Assembly: GCF_013385425.1 (NCBI RefSeq)
Contig: NZ_JACAQA010000039.1
Location: 1 to 58,311 of the forward strand
Origin: Pseudomonas gingeri
GTDB lineage: Bacteria > Pseudomonadota > Gammaproteobacteria > Pseudomonadales > Pseudomonadaceae
Direction of reading: 5' to 3'
Length of the DNA: 58,311 bases
Shown here: piece after piece, positions 28,666 through 36,981 of the stretch
How positions within the stretch are numbered: position 1 is the stretch's first letter
How the letters are laid out: each line of letters starts with the position of its first letter
Made by a program: the position numbers and the translations under genes
Notes under the pieces: generated by a model
What the model was told of the DNA's origin: nothing
The model's database searches: none
Seen by the model: the letters and a program-made list of their open reading frames with translations, nothing else

Positions 28666-29832
28666 ATGAATCCTGATACTCCTCTGCAACTTCTGGGCGG
28701 CATCACCGCCCGGGAATTCCTGCGTGACTACTGGCAGAAGAAACCCCTGCTGATCCGCCAGGCCATTCCGGATTTCGAAAGCCCGATCGACGCCGACGAG
28801 CTGGCCGGCCTGGCCCTGGAAGAAGAAGTCGAATCGCGCCTGATCATCGAGCACGGCGAACGCCCCTGGGAACTGCGCCGCGGCCCGTTCGCCGAAGACG
28901 CCTTCAGCCAACTGCCGGAGCGTGAGTGGACCCTGCTGGTGCAGGCCGTGGATCAGTTCGTCCCGGAAGTCGCCGAACTGCTGGAGCACTTCCGCTTCCT
29001 GCCGAGCTGGCGCATCGACGACGTGATGATCAGCTTTGCCGCGCCCGGCGGCAGCGTCGGTCCGCACTTCGACAACTACGATGTGTTCCTGCTCCAGGGC
29101 CACGGCAAGCGCAACTGGAAAATCGGCCAGATGTGCGATTCCGCCAGCCCGCTGCTGGAACACGCCGACCTGCGCATCCTCGCCGAATTCGAGGAAACCG
29201 CCGAGTGGACCCTGGAACCCGGCGACATGCTCTACCTGCCGCCGCGCCTGGCCCATTGTGGCGTGGCCGTGGATGACTGCATGACCTATTCGGTCGGCTT
29301 CCGCGCACCGAGCGCCGCCGAAGTGCTGACCCACTTCACCGACTTCCTCGCCCAGTTCCTGCCGGACGAAGAGCGCTATACCGACGCCGACGCACAGCCG
29401 GTAGCCGATCCGCACCAGATCCAGCACGACGCCCTCGACCGCCTGAAAAGCCTGCTGGCCGAGCATATGAGCGACGAACGCCTGCTGCTGACCTGGTTCG
29501 GCCAGTTCATGACCGAGCCGCGTTATCCGGAACTGGTGGTGGGCCCGGAACTCGAAGAAGAAGACCTGCTCAGCGGCCTGCAAGACGGTGCGATCCTGAT
29601 TCGCAACCCGAGCGCGCGCCTGGCCTGGTCCGAAGTCGACGACGACCTGCTGCTGTTCGCCAGCGGACAGAGCCGCCTGTTGCCGGGCAAACTGCGCGAG
29701 CTGTTGAAAATGATCTGTGCGGCCGATGCCCTGCACGCGGATAATCTGGGGCCATGGTTGGCCGATGAAGATGGGCGTAGCCTGCTGTGTCAGCTGGTCA
29801 AACAAGGAAGCCTGGGATTTGCCGATGAATAG
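28666..29832 (+). CDS. roxA: Ribosomal oxygenase RoxA-like (JmjC/cupin)
   Basis: This 388-residue Fe(II)/2-oxoglutarate oxygenase resembles E. coli RoxA (YcfD), which hydroxylates an arginine of ribosomal protein L16. The iron triad is visible: His134 and Asp136 (GPHFDNYDVFLLQGHG) and a distal His197 (PPRLAHCGVA). A dimerisation helix bundle and winged-helix C-terminal part follow. The ATG at 28666 (MNPDTPLQLLGG) is preferred; the earlier ATG at 28642 lies in an AT-rich stretch and gives an atypical MLFFNRLH. The GNAT gene overlaps its stop by 8 bases. Confidence 0.9.
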   Translation: MNPDTPLQLLGGITAREFLRDYWQKKPLLIRQAIPDFESPIDADELAGLALEEEVESRLIIEHGERPWELRRGPFAEDAFSQLPEREWTLLVQAVDQFVPEVAELLEHFRFLPSWRIDDVMISFAAPGGSVGPHFDNYDVFLLQGHGKRNWKIGQMCDSASPLLEHADLRILAEFEETAEWTLEPGDMLYLPPRLAHCGVAVDDCMTYSVGFRAPSAAEVLTHFTDFLAQFLPDEERYTDADAQPVADPHQIQHDALDRLKSLLAEHMSDERLLLTWFGQFMTEPRYPELVVGPELEEEDLLSGLQDGAILIRNPSARLAWSEVDDDLLLFASGQSRLLPGKLRELLKMICAADALHADNLGPWLADEDGRSLLCQLVKQGSLGFADE

Positions 29833-30250
29833 AATTCACGTACGTGTCGCGGACTGGCAAAAGGATAACGCCGAGATTCGGCGCATTCGTGAGTCAGTGT
29901 TCATTGCCGAGCAGTCGGTTCCGCCGGAGCTGGAGTGGGACGCCGATGACAGTGGCGCCGTGCACTTCCTGGCCTTCGAGGGGGACTTCCCGATCGGTAC
30001 CGCCCGGCTGCTGCCGGACGGCCATATCGGCCGGGTCTCGGTCCTCAAGGACTGGCGCGGGCTGAAGGTCGGTGACGCGCTGATGCAGGCGGTGATCGGC
30101 GAGGCCGAGAAACGTGGCCTCAAGCAACAGATGCTCAGTGCCCAGGTCCAGGCGACCCGGTTCTATGAGCGCCTGGGGTTCAGCATCGTCAGCGAGGAGT
30201 TTCTCGAAGCCGGGATTCCCCACGTGGATATGGTGCGCAACTCCGCCTGA
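29825..30250 (+). CDS. GNAT-family N-acetyltransferase
   Basis: This 141-residue acetyl-CoA-dependent acetyltransferase has the fold's acetyl-CoA loop degenerate but recognisable (IGRVSVLKDWRGLKVGDALMQ), then the C-terminal motif FYERLGFSIVSEEFLEAGIPHVDM, close to the ElaA/YjcF group. The substrate is unknown. The ATG at 29825 lies inside the end of roxA (ATGAATAG overlap of 8 bases), so the two are translated together. A terminator at 30275-30298 follows. Confidence 0.85.
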   Translation: MNRIHVRVADWQKDNAEIRRIRESVFIAEQSVPPELEWDADDSGAVHFLAFEGDFPIGTARLLPDGHIGRVSVLKDWRGLKVGDALMQAVIGEAEKRGLKQQMLSAQVQATRFYERLGFSIVSEEFLEAGIPHVDMVRNSA

Positions 30251-30274
30251 TTCCACCGCTTGAGCATCACCCAG

Positions 30275-30298
30275 AACGCCCCGCCATCGGGGCGTTTT
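30275..30298 (+). terminator. Terminator after the GNAT gene
   Basis: AACGCCCCG / CGGGGCGTT stem with a 4-base loop followed by TTTT. Confidence 0.9.
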
Positions 30299-30384
30299 GC
30301 CGTCCGCGATTCAACTTGACCCACCAATGGCCGAGAAACTGTCAAACTCAAGCCATTGCCCAGTCCAACGCGGAGATAACGGAC

Positions 30385-31182
30385 ATGTCCCTACGCACCC
30401 TGCTCACCGGCCTGCTACTGACCTGCACCCTCAGCGCCCAGGCCGCCACCGAAATCATTCCCCTGAACTACCGCACCAGCGCCGACCTGCTGCCGGTAGC
30501 CCAGGACTTTCTCGGCAAGGACGGCAAGGCCAGCGCCTACCAGAACCAACTGATCGTCAATGCGGAACCTTCCAAGATCAAGGAACTGCGTGACTTCCTC
30601 GGCCAACTCGACACCCCGGCCAAGCGCCTGCTGATCAGCGTCGACACCAGCGAAAACAACGACCAGAACAACGGCTACACGATCAACGGCCAGAACCAGA
30701 CCCGCGTCATCAACTATGGCACCGCCAGTCGCGACGGCGGCATCCAGCAGGTGCAGACCGTCGAAGGCACCCCCGCGCTGATCCAGGTCGGCCAGAGCGT
30801 ACCGCTGACCACCGCCATCAGCACCAACCAGACCCAGGGTAACGGCTCGAACCAGAATCAGAACCCCAATCAACAGCCCCTGACGCAGATCCAGAGCCAA
30901 TACCGCAACGTGACCCAGGGTTTCTACGTCACCGCCAGCGTCACCGGCGACATCGTTCACCTGTCCATCAGTACCAATCGTGACCGGATCAGCCAGGAGC
31001 GTCAGGATGTAGTGAACGTGCAAAGCACCGACACAACCGTCAGCGGGCGCCTGGGCGAGTGGATCACCCTGGCCGGCGTCAATGGCCAGAGCCAGGCCGA
31101 CCGACAGGCGCTAACCCGCAGCTACTCGACCTCTGGGCGTAACGACATGACTTTGCGGGTGAAAGTCGACAGCCTGGACTAA
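30385..31182 (+). CDS. Small secretin-like exported protein
   Basis: This 265-residue protein has a signal peptide (MSLRTLLTGLLLTCTLSAQA). Residues about 21-90 match a secretin N-domain: IPLNYRTSADLLPVAQDFLG, NQLIVNAEPSKIKELRDFLG and QLDTPAKRLLISVDT. A low-complexity N/Q/G linker follows. The second half resembles the start of a secretin domain (VEGTPALIQVGQSVPLTT, NVTQGFYVTASVTGDIVHLS, VSGRLGEWITLAGV). At this size it lacks most of a beta-barrel and no secretion ATPase, pilin or lipoprotein pilotin gene is near. It could be a periplasmic ring or scaffold component, or a partner of a secretin encoded elsewhere. It appears monocistronic. Confidence 0.8.
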   Translation: MSLRTLLTGLLLTCTLSAQAATEIIPLNYRTSADLLPVAQDFLGKDGKASAYQNQLIVNAEPSKIKELRDFLGQLDTPAKRLLISVDTSENNDQNNGYTINGQNQTRVINYGTASRDGGIQQVQTVEGTPALIQVGQSVPLTTAISTNQTQGNGSNQNQNPNQQPLTQIQSQYRNVTQGFYVTASVTGDIVHLSISTNRDRISQERQDVVNVQSTDTTVSGRLGEWITLAGVNGQSQADRQALTRSYSTSGRNDMTLRVKVDSLD

Positions 31183-31683
31183 AGCACCAAAAACTGACTG
31201 GCGAGTCGTATTAGACTAAAGATGTAGTGCCTGAAAAAAAGCACTACAAAATGTTTGACGAGCCAAAAAACCGAAGGCATGATGGCCTCGCTCCCGCTAA
31301 TCAGGGGCCCTGGCAAGGGCCTTCGGATCGCCGCTCTGACCTACCCACCTGAGCCGATTCGTGTCTGTACCGCCCACAAGGCGCGTTTGACGAGGTTGCG
31401 ACTGGAACGAAGTTGTCCCGAGGGACGGAAGCGTAATAGGTAGAACGGCAAGATCCCTGAAGTCCGCATAAAGGCCCACGATGCCCCAATGCGCCCGACG
31501 GCTCGCCCTCGCCTCGCTCACTTCCCCCTTGAGCCCATCGTTCAATCGTCGCCTTCCCCGCCGAACCGCACCTGAGCGCCTAAGCTTCTGGTCAGCGAGC
31601 AGCCGTTTGCCCAAGCCTTCCCTTGAGCATTCGGCGGAGCAAGGAATTCTCCACCCAAGACCTATGCGACGAGGTTTATCTCC
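31183..31683. promoter_or_regulatory. Long noncoding region upstream of aceA
   Basis: These 501 bases hold no ORF resembling a gene. Visible structures are a perfect 8-bp inverted repeat TGTAGTGC / GCACTACA with an A-rich loop at 31223-31248 and a small GTCCC / GGGAC hairpin near 31409-31421. The hairpin at 31223-31248 has no T run on the plus strand, but on the minus strand the loop is a T run. Either a long aceA leader or an unannotated small RNA could lie here; I recognise no known family. Confidence 0.4.
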
Positions 31684-33009
31684 ATGGCACTGACACGCGA
31701 ACAGCAAATTGCAGCCCTTGAAAAAGACTGGGCTGAAAACCCGCGCTGGAAAGGCGTGACGCGCACTTACTCCGCCGCTGACGTGGTCCGCCTGCGTGGC
31801 TCGGTTCAACCTGAGCACACCCTGGCCCGCATGGGCGCCGAGAAACTGTGGAACCTGGTGACCCAGGGCGCCAAGCCGTCCTTCCGTCCGGACAAGGATT
31901 TCGTCAACTGCATGGGCGCCCTGACCGGCGGCCAGGCCGTGCAACAAGTCAAGGCCGGTATCCAGGCAATCTACCTGTCGGGCTGGCAAGTGGCCGCGGA
32001 CAACAACTCCGCAGAATCCATGTACCCCGACCAGTCGCTGTACCCGGTGGACTCCGTGCCGACCGTGGTCAAGCGCATCAACAACTCGTTCCGTCGCGCC
32101 GACCAGATCCAGTGGAAAGCCGGCAAGAACCCGGGCGATGAAGGCTACATCGACTACTTCGCACCCATCGTGGCCGACGCCGAAGCCGGTTTCGGCGGCG
32201 TGCTGAACGCCTACGAGCTGATGAAGAGCATGATCGAAGCGGGCGCCGCCGGCGTGCACTTCGAAGACCAGCTGGCTTCCGTGAAGAAATGCGGCCACAT
32301 GGGCGGCAAGGTGCTGGTTCCAACCCAGGAAGCCGTGCAGAAGCTGACCGCCGCCCGCCTGGCCGCCGACGTTGCCGGTACGCCGACCATCATCCTGGCC
32401 CGTACCGACGCCAACGCCGCCGACCTGCTGACTTCGGATTGCGATCCGTACGACCAGCCGTTCGTGACTGGCGAACGCACCCAGGAAGGCTTCTATAAAG
32501 TCCGCGCCGGCCTCGACCAGGCCATTGCCCGCGGCCTGGCCTACGCGCCGTACGCCGACCTGATCTGGTGCGAAACCGCCAAGCCGGACCTGGACGAAGC
32601 CCGTCGCTTCGCCGAGGCCATCAAGAAGGAATACCCGGACCAGCTGCTGTCCTACAACTGCTCGCCTTCCTTCAACTGGAAGAAGAACCTGGACGACGCG
32701 ACCATCGCCAAGTTCCAGCGCGAACTGTCGGCCATGGGCTACAAGCACCAGTTCATCACCCTGGCGGGTATCCACAACATGTGGCACAGCATGTTCAACC
32801 TGGCGCACGACTACGCCCGCAACGACATGACCGCCTACGTGAAACTGCAGGAGCAGGAATTCGCTGACGCTGCCAAGGGTTACACCTTCGTCGCGCACCA
32901 GCAGGAAGTCGGTACCGGCTACTTCGACGACATGACCACCGTGATCCAGGGCGGCTCGTCCTCGGTGACCGCGCTGACCGGTTCGACCGAAGAAGAGCAG
33001 TTCCACTGA
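31684..33009 (+). CDS. aceA: Isocitrate lyase
   Basis: This 441-residue enzyme cleaves isocitrate to glyoxylate and succinate, the first step of the glyoxylate shunt for growth on acetate or fatty acids. The catalytic signature KKCGHMGGKVL holds Cys203. The substrate-binding segments LSGWQVAADNN and YNCSPSFNWKKNL are conserved. It is the short form of about 440 residues, not the form of about 530 residues of P. aeruginosa. GAGGT lies upstream of the ATG at 31684. A strong terminator follows. It competes with Icd and Idh, encoded 7-11 kb away, for isocitrate. Confidence 0.97.
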   Translation: MALTREQQIAALEKDWAENPRWKGVTRTYSAADVVRLRGSVQPEHTLARMGAEKLWNLVTQGAKPSFRPDKDFVNCMGALTGGQAVQQVKAGIQAIYLSGWQVAADNNSAESMYPDQSLYPVDSVPTVVKRINNSFRRADQIQWKAGKNPGDEGYIDYFAPIVADAEAGFGGVLNAYELMKSMIEAGAAGVHFEDQLASVKKCGHMGGKVLVPTQEAVQKLTAARLAADVAGTPTIILARTDANAADLLTSDCDPYDQPFVTGERTQEGFYKVRAGLDQAIARGLAYAPYADLIWCETAKPDLDEARRFAEAIKKEYPDQLLSYNCSPSFNWKKNLDDATIAKFQRELSAMGYKHQFITLAGIHNMWHSMFNLAHDYARNDMTAYVKLQEQEFADAAKGYTFVAHQQEVGTGYFDDMTTVIQGGSSSVTALTGSTEEEQFH

Positions 33010-33524
33010 GTAAGCGAGCAAGCGGCCATTCCAGAGCGAAGCAGAACTAACTGGAATGCCTGAAGACCTGACGCCCCGACTGGTTCGGGGCGTTTTTTTA
33101 CCCGCTGGAATCGTGCAAGTCATTGATCCAGAGCGGTATCAATTGCGACAAAAAGCGCTAAAACGACGCCCGACGCAACTTTCATCGCGCCGGCGTTTAA
33201 AGCCACTACACTTCCCTTCGCGGGCGACCACCAGCATTGGAGCGATCTAGATGATATCAATTATCATTCAATATTCACTTCGTTCATTACAATGCGGATA
33301 AAACATAATTAACAAAAAGGCCCCTAATGCCCACAGTACATGGCCTGCAAGCCATCGAGACCTCTACATGTCCTTATTCCAGCCAATAATTTCGCTATAG
33401 AAAATTTACTTGCCCGGTGTTTAGCCATAAAATCACCGGGATAGATTGCACTGCGACATATCGTCACTGCTTTTACTTCTTTATCACGCTCAGAGACCCT
33501 TGCGCTCTGTTAAGGATTACCCGC
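33010..33524. promoter_or_regulatory. Upstream region of the nuo operon
   Basis: After the aceA terminator (33071-33099) about 425 bases carry no gene. The stretch 33240-33310 is notably AT-rich. A dyad ATGATA-TCAAT-TATCAT lies at 33251-33267. A perfect stem CCCGGTG / CACCGGG with a 14-base loop at 33413-33440 lies about 85 bases before nuoA and may be part of its leader. No -35/-10 pair could be fixed with confidence. Confidence 0.45.
33071..33099 (+). terminator. Terminator of aceA
   Basis: ACGCCCCGA / TCGGGGCGT stem, 5-base loop, then seven T residues. Confidence 0.93.
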
Positions 33525-33938
33525 ATGACCGAAGCGACCGGACTCATGGCCCACAACTGGGGCTTTGCCATTTTCCTGCTCGGCGTCGTCGGCCTCTGCG
33601 CCTTCATGCTCGGTCTTTCCAGCCTTCTCGGGTCAAAAGCCTGGGGACGCAGCAAAAACGAACCGTTCGAGTCCGGCATGCTACCCACCGGTAGCGCCCG
33701 CTTGCGGCTCTCCGCCAAATTCTATCTGGTCGCGATGTTGTTCGTGATCTTCGATATCGAAGCCCTCTTTCTCTTTGCATGGTCTGTGTCCGTCCGCGAA
33801 AGCGGCTGGACCGGATTCGTCGAAGCTCTCGTTTTCATAGCAATTCTGTTGGCAGGTCTTGTCTACCTTTACCGAGTGGGGGCGCTTGATTGGGCTCCGC
33901 AAGCTCGTCAGAAGCGGCAGGCGAAGCTGAAACAATGA
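33525..33938 (+). CDS. nuoA: NADH-quinone oxidoreductase subunit A
   Basis: This 137-residue membrane-arm subunit of complex I has three membrane helices and the conserved loop NEPFESGMLPTG, which helps form the quinone site entrance. FYLVAMLFVIFDIEALFLFAW is the typical second helix with acidic residues. The ATG at 33525 (MTEATGLMAHNWG) has TAAGGA upstream; the longer frame from 33417 reads leader DNA. It is the first gene of the 13-gene nuo operon. Confidence 0.95.
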   Translation: MTEATGLMAHNWGFAIFLLGVVGLCAFMLGLSSLLGSKAWGRSKNEPFESGMLPTGSARLRLSAKFYLVAMLFVIFDIEALFLFAWSVSVRESGWTGFVEALVFIAILLAGLVYLYRVGALDWAPQARQKRQAKLKQ

Positions 33939-33948
33939 GGCTTTGGCA

Positions 33949-34623
33949 ATGCAATACAATCTCACTCGAATCGACCCGGATGCGCCTAACGAGCAGTACC
34001 CGATCGGCCAACGGGAAACCGTTTCCGATCCGTTAGAAGATCAAGTCCACAAAAACATCTACATGGGCAAGCTGGAAGACGTGCTGAACGGCGCGGTCAA
34101 CTGGGGGCGTAAAAACTCCCTGTGGCCGTACAACTTCGGCTTGTCGTGCTGCTATGTGGAAATGACCACCGCCTTCACGGCGCCCCACGACATCGCCCGC
34201 TTCGGCGCCGAAGTTATCCGGGCATCGCCGCGCCAGGCGGATTTCATGGTTATTGCCGGCACCTGCTTCATCAAGATGGCGCCGATCATCCAGCGCCTCT
34301 ACGAGCAAATGCTCGAGCCGAAGTGGGTCATCTCCATGGGTTCGTGCGCCAACTCCGGTGGCATGTACGACATCTACTCCGTGGTTCAAGGGGTGGACAA
34401 ATTCCTGCCCGTGGACGTCTACGTGCCTGGCTGCCCGCCCCGCCCCGAGGCTTTCCTGCAAGGCTTGATGCTGTTGCAGGAGTCGATTGGCCAGGAGCGT
34501 CGCCCACTTTCCTGGGTCGTCGGTGATCAAGGCGTATATCGCGCCGAGATGCCGTCGCAAAAGGAACAGCGCCGCGAACAGCGTATCCAGGTCACCAACC
34601 TGCGCAGCCCTGACGAAGTCTGA
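33949..34623 (+). CDS. nuoB: NADH-quinone oxidoreductase subunit B
   Basis: This 224-residue subunit carries the terminal 4Fe-4S cluster N2, which reduces quinone. The ligands are seen in GLSCCYVEM, GTCFIKMAP, MGSCANSGGMYD and VPGCPPRPEA. The ATG at 33949 has TGAGG about 9 bases upstream, overlapping the end of nuoA; the TTG two codons earlier is a poorer choice. It is followed by a 73-base gap before nuoCD. Confidence 0.96.
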   Translation: MQYNLTRIDPDAPNEQYPIGQRETVSDPLEDQVHKNIYMGKLEDVLNGAVNWGRKNSLWPYNFGLSCCYVEMTTAFTAPHDIARFGAEVIRASPRQADFMVIAGTCFIKMAPIIQRLYEQMLEPKWVISMGSCANSGGMYDIYSVVQGVDKFLPVDVYVPGCPPRPEAFLQGLMLLQESIGQERRPLSWVVGDQGVYRAEMPSQKEQRREQRIQVTNLRSPDEV

Positions 34624-34696
34624 TCCAGATCCGCTCTGTAAACAGAAACGAGAAGCTGGCTTCATTCTTTACGTTGACCCAAAGCGATAAGAAACC

Positions 34697-36481
34697 ATGA
34701 CTACAGGCAGTGCTCTGTACATCCCGCCTTACAAGGCTGACGACCAGGATGTGGTCGTCGAACTGAACAACCGTTTCGGCCCCGAGGCCTTTACCGCCCA
34801 GGCCACCCGCACCGGCATGCCGGTGCTGTGGGTGACCCGGGCCAAGCTCGTCGAAGTCCTGACCTTCCTGCGCAACCTGCCCAAGCCGTACGTCATGCTC
34901 TATGACCTGCACGGCGTGGACGAGCGTCTGCGCACCAAGCGCCAGGGCCTGCCGAGCGGCGCCGATTTCACCGTGTTCTATCACCTGATGTCGCTGGAAC
35001 GTAACAGCGATGTGATGATCAAGGTCGCCCTTTCCGAAGGCGACCTGAGCCTCCCGACCGTGACCGGTATCTGGCCAAACGCCAACTGGTACGAACGTGA
35101 AGTCTGGGACATGTTCGGCATCGATTTCCCCGGCCACCCGCACCTGTCGCGCATCATGATGCCGCCGACCTGGGAAGGTCACCCGCTGCGCAAGGACTTC
35201 CCGGCCCGTGCCACCGAGTTCGATCCGTTCAGCCTGACCCTGGCCAAGCAACAGTTGGAAGAAGAAGCCGCGCGCTTCCGTCCTGAAGACTGGGGCATGA
35301 AGCGTTCCGGCGCCAACGAGGACTACATGTTCCTCAACCTGGGCCCGAACCACCCTTCGGCCCACGGCGCCTTCCGGATCATCCTGCAACTGGACGGCGA
35401 AGAAGTCGTCGACTGCGTCCCGGACATCGGCTACCACCACCGTGGTGCCGAGAAAATGGCCGAGCGCCAGTCCTGGCACAGCTTCATCCCCTACACCGAC
35501 CGTATCGACTACCTCGGCGGGGTGATGAACAACCTGCCGTACGTGCTCTCGGTCGAGAAGCTGGCCGGCATCAAGGTGCCGGACCGGGTCGACACCATCC
35601 GCATCATGATGGCCGAGTTCTTCCGGATCACCAGCCACCTGCTGTTCCTGGGGACCTATATCCAGGACGTCGGTGCCATGACCCCGGTGTTCTTCACCTT
35701 CACCGACCGCCAGCGCGCCTACAAGGTGATCGAAGCCATCACCGGTTTCCGCCTGCACCCGGCCTGGTACCGCATCGGCGGCGTCGCCCACGACCTGCCC
35801 CGTGGCTGGGACAAGCTGGTCAAGGAGTTCGTCGACTGGCTGCCAAAACGCCTCGACGAGTACACCAAGGCCGCCCTGCAGAACAGCATCCTCAAGGGTC
35901 GGACCATCGGTGTCGCCGCCTACAACACCAAGGAAGCCCTGGAATGGGGCGTCACCGGTGCCGGCCTGCGTTCCACCGGTTGCGATTTCGACCTGCGTAA
36001 AGCGCGCCCGTACTCCGGCTACGAGAACTTCGAATTCGAAGTCCCGCTTGCGGCCAACGGCGACGCCTACGATCGCTGCATGGTGCGCGTCGAAGAAATG
36101 CGCCAGAGCATCAAGATCATCGACCAGTGCCTGCGCAACATGCCGGAAGGCCCGTACAAGGCGGATCACCCGCTGACCACGCCGCCACCGAAAGAGCGCA
36201 CGTTGCAGCACATCGAGACCCTGATCACGCACTTCCTGCAAGTTTCGTGGGGCCCGGTGATGCCGGCCAACGAATCCTTCCAGATGATCGAAGCGACCAA
36301 GGGCATCAACAGTTATTACCTGACGAGCGACGGCGGCACCATGAGCTACCGTACCCGGATCCGCACCCCAAGCTTCCCCCATCTGCAACAGATCCCTTCG
36401 GTGATCAAAGGCAGCATGGTCGCGGACTTGATCGCGTACCTGGGTAGTATCGACTTCGTTATGGCCGACGTGGACCGCTAA
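34697..36481 (+). CDS. nuoC: Fused NADH-quinone oxidoreductase subunits C and D
   Basis: This 594-residue protein has the C part (about residues 1-180, WYEREVWDMFGIDFPGHPHL) joined to the D part (about 205-594, FLNLGPNHPSAHGAFRI; DIGYHHRGAEKMAE; ending IDFVMADVDR). The D part forms the quinone chamber with NuoB. The fusion is known in gamma-proteobacteria such as E. coli and Pseudomonas and is not an assembly artefact. nuoE starts 2 bases after its stop. Confidence 0.97.
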   Translation: MTTGSALYIPPYKADDQDVVVELNNRFGPEAFTAQATRTGMPVLWVTRAKLVEVLTFLRNLPKPYVMLYDLHGVDERLRTKRQGLPSGADFTVFYHLMSLERNSDVMIKVALSEGDLSLPTVTGIWPNANWYEREVWDMFGIDFPGHPHLSRIMMPPTWEGHPLRKDFPARATEFDPFSLTLAKQQLEEEAARFRPEDWGMKRSGANEDYMFLNLGPNHPSAHGAFRIILQLDGEEVVDCVPDIGYHHRGAEKMAERQSWHSFIPYTDRIDYLGGVMNNLPYVLSVEKLAGIKVPDRVDTIRIMMAEFFRITSHLLFLGTYIQDVGAMTPVFFTFTDRQRAYKVIEAITGFRLHPAWYRIGGVAHDLPRGWDKLVKEFVDWLPKRLDEYTKAALQNSILKGRTIGVAAYNTKEALEWGVTGAGLRSTGCDFDLRKARPYSGYENFEFEVPLAANGDAYDRCMVRVEEMRQSIKIIDQCLRNMPEGPYKADHPLTTPPPKERTLQHIETLITHFLQVSWGPVMPANESFQMIEATKGINSYYLTSDGGTMSYRTRIRTPSFPHLQQIPSVIKGSMVADLIAYLGSIDFVMADVDR

Positions 36482-36483
36482 GC

Positions 36484-36981
36484 ATGAACAGCCCGCTTAT
36501 CCAGACAGACCGTTTCGCCCTCAGCGAAACCGAGCGCTCGGCCATCGAGCACGAGTTGCATCACTACGAGGACCCGCGCGCGGCGTCCATCGAAGCCCTG
36601 AAGATCGTCCAGAAGGAACGTGGCTGGGTGCCTGACGGCGCGCTCTACGCCATCGGCGAGATCCTCGGCATTCCGGCCAGCGACGTCGAAGGCGTCGCGA
36701 CCTTCTACAGCCAGATCTTCCGCCAGCCGGTGGGTCGTCACATCATTCGCGTCTGCGACAGCATGGTCTGCTACATCGGCGGCCACGAGTCGGTGGTCGG
36801 CGAAATCCAGAGCAAGCTCGGCATCGGCCTGGGTCAAACCACCGCCGACGGTCGCTTCACCCTGCTGCCCGTCTGCTGCCTCGGCAACTGCGACAAGGCC
36901 CCGGCGCTGATGATCGATGACGACACCTTCGGCGACGTCCAGCCTGCCGGCGTTGCCAAACTGCTGGAGGGCTACGTATGA
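36484..36981 (+). CDS. nuoE: NADH-quinone oxidoreductase subunit E
   Basis: This 165-residue thioredoxin-like subunit binds the 2Fe-2S cluster N1a. Ligands appear in VCDSMVCYIGG and CCLGNCDKAP; by family comparison they are one cysteine from CDSMVCY, a second a few residues on, and the pair in CLGNC. It pairs with NuoF in the NADH-oxidising module. It overlaps nuoF by four bases (ATGA). Confidence 0.95.
   Translation: MNSPLIQTDRFALSETERSAIEHELHHYEDPRAASIEALKIVQKERGWVPDGALYAIGEILGIPASDVEGVATFYSQIFRQPVGRHIIRVCDSMVCYIGGHESVVGEIQSKLGIGLGQTTADGRFTLLPVCCLGNCDKAPALMIDDDTFGDVQPAGVAKLLEGYV

Noticed and set aside
31311..31325. Sigma-54-like promoter TGGCAAGGGCCTTCG upstream of aceA
   Set aside because: The -24 part fits but the -12 GC dinucleotide is replaced by CG, so it is unlikely to work.
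33251..33269. Fur box upstream of nuoA
   Set aside because: The best alignment matches only about 12 of 19 positions of the Fur consensus. I keep it as an unnamed dyad.
34697..36481. Fusion of nuoC and nuoD as a novelty
   Set aside because: The fused form is known in E. coli and Pseudomonas.
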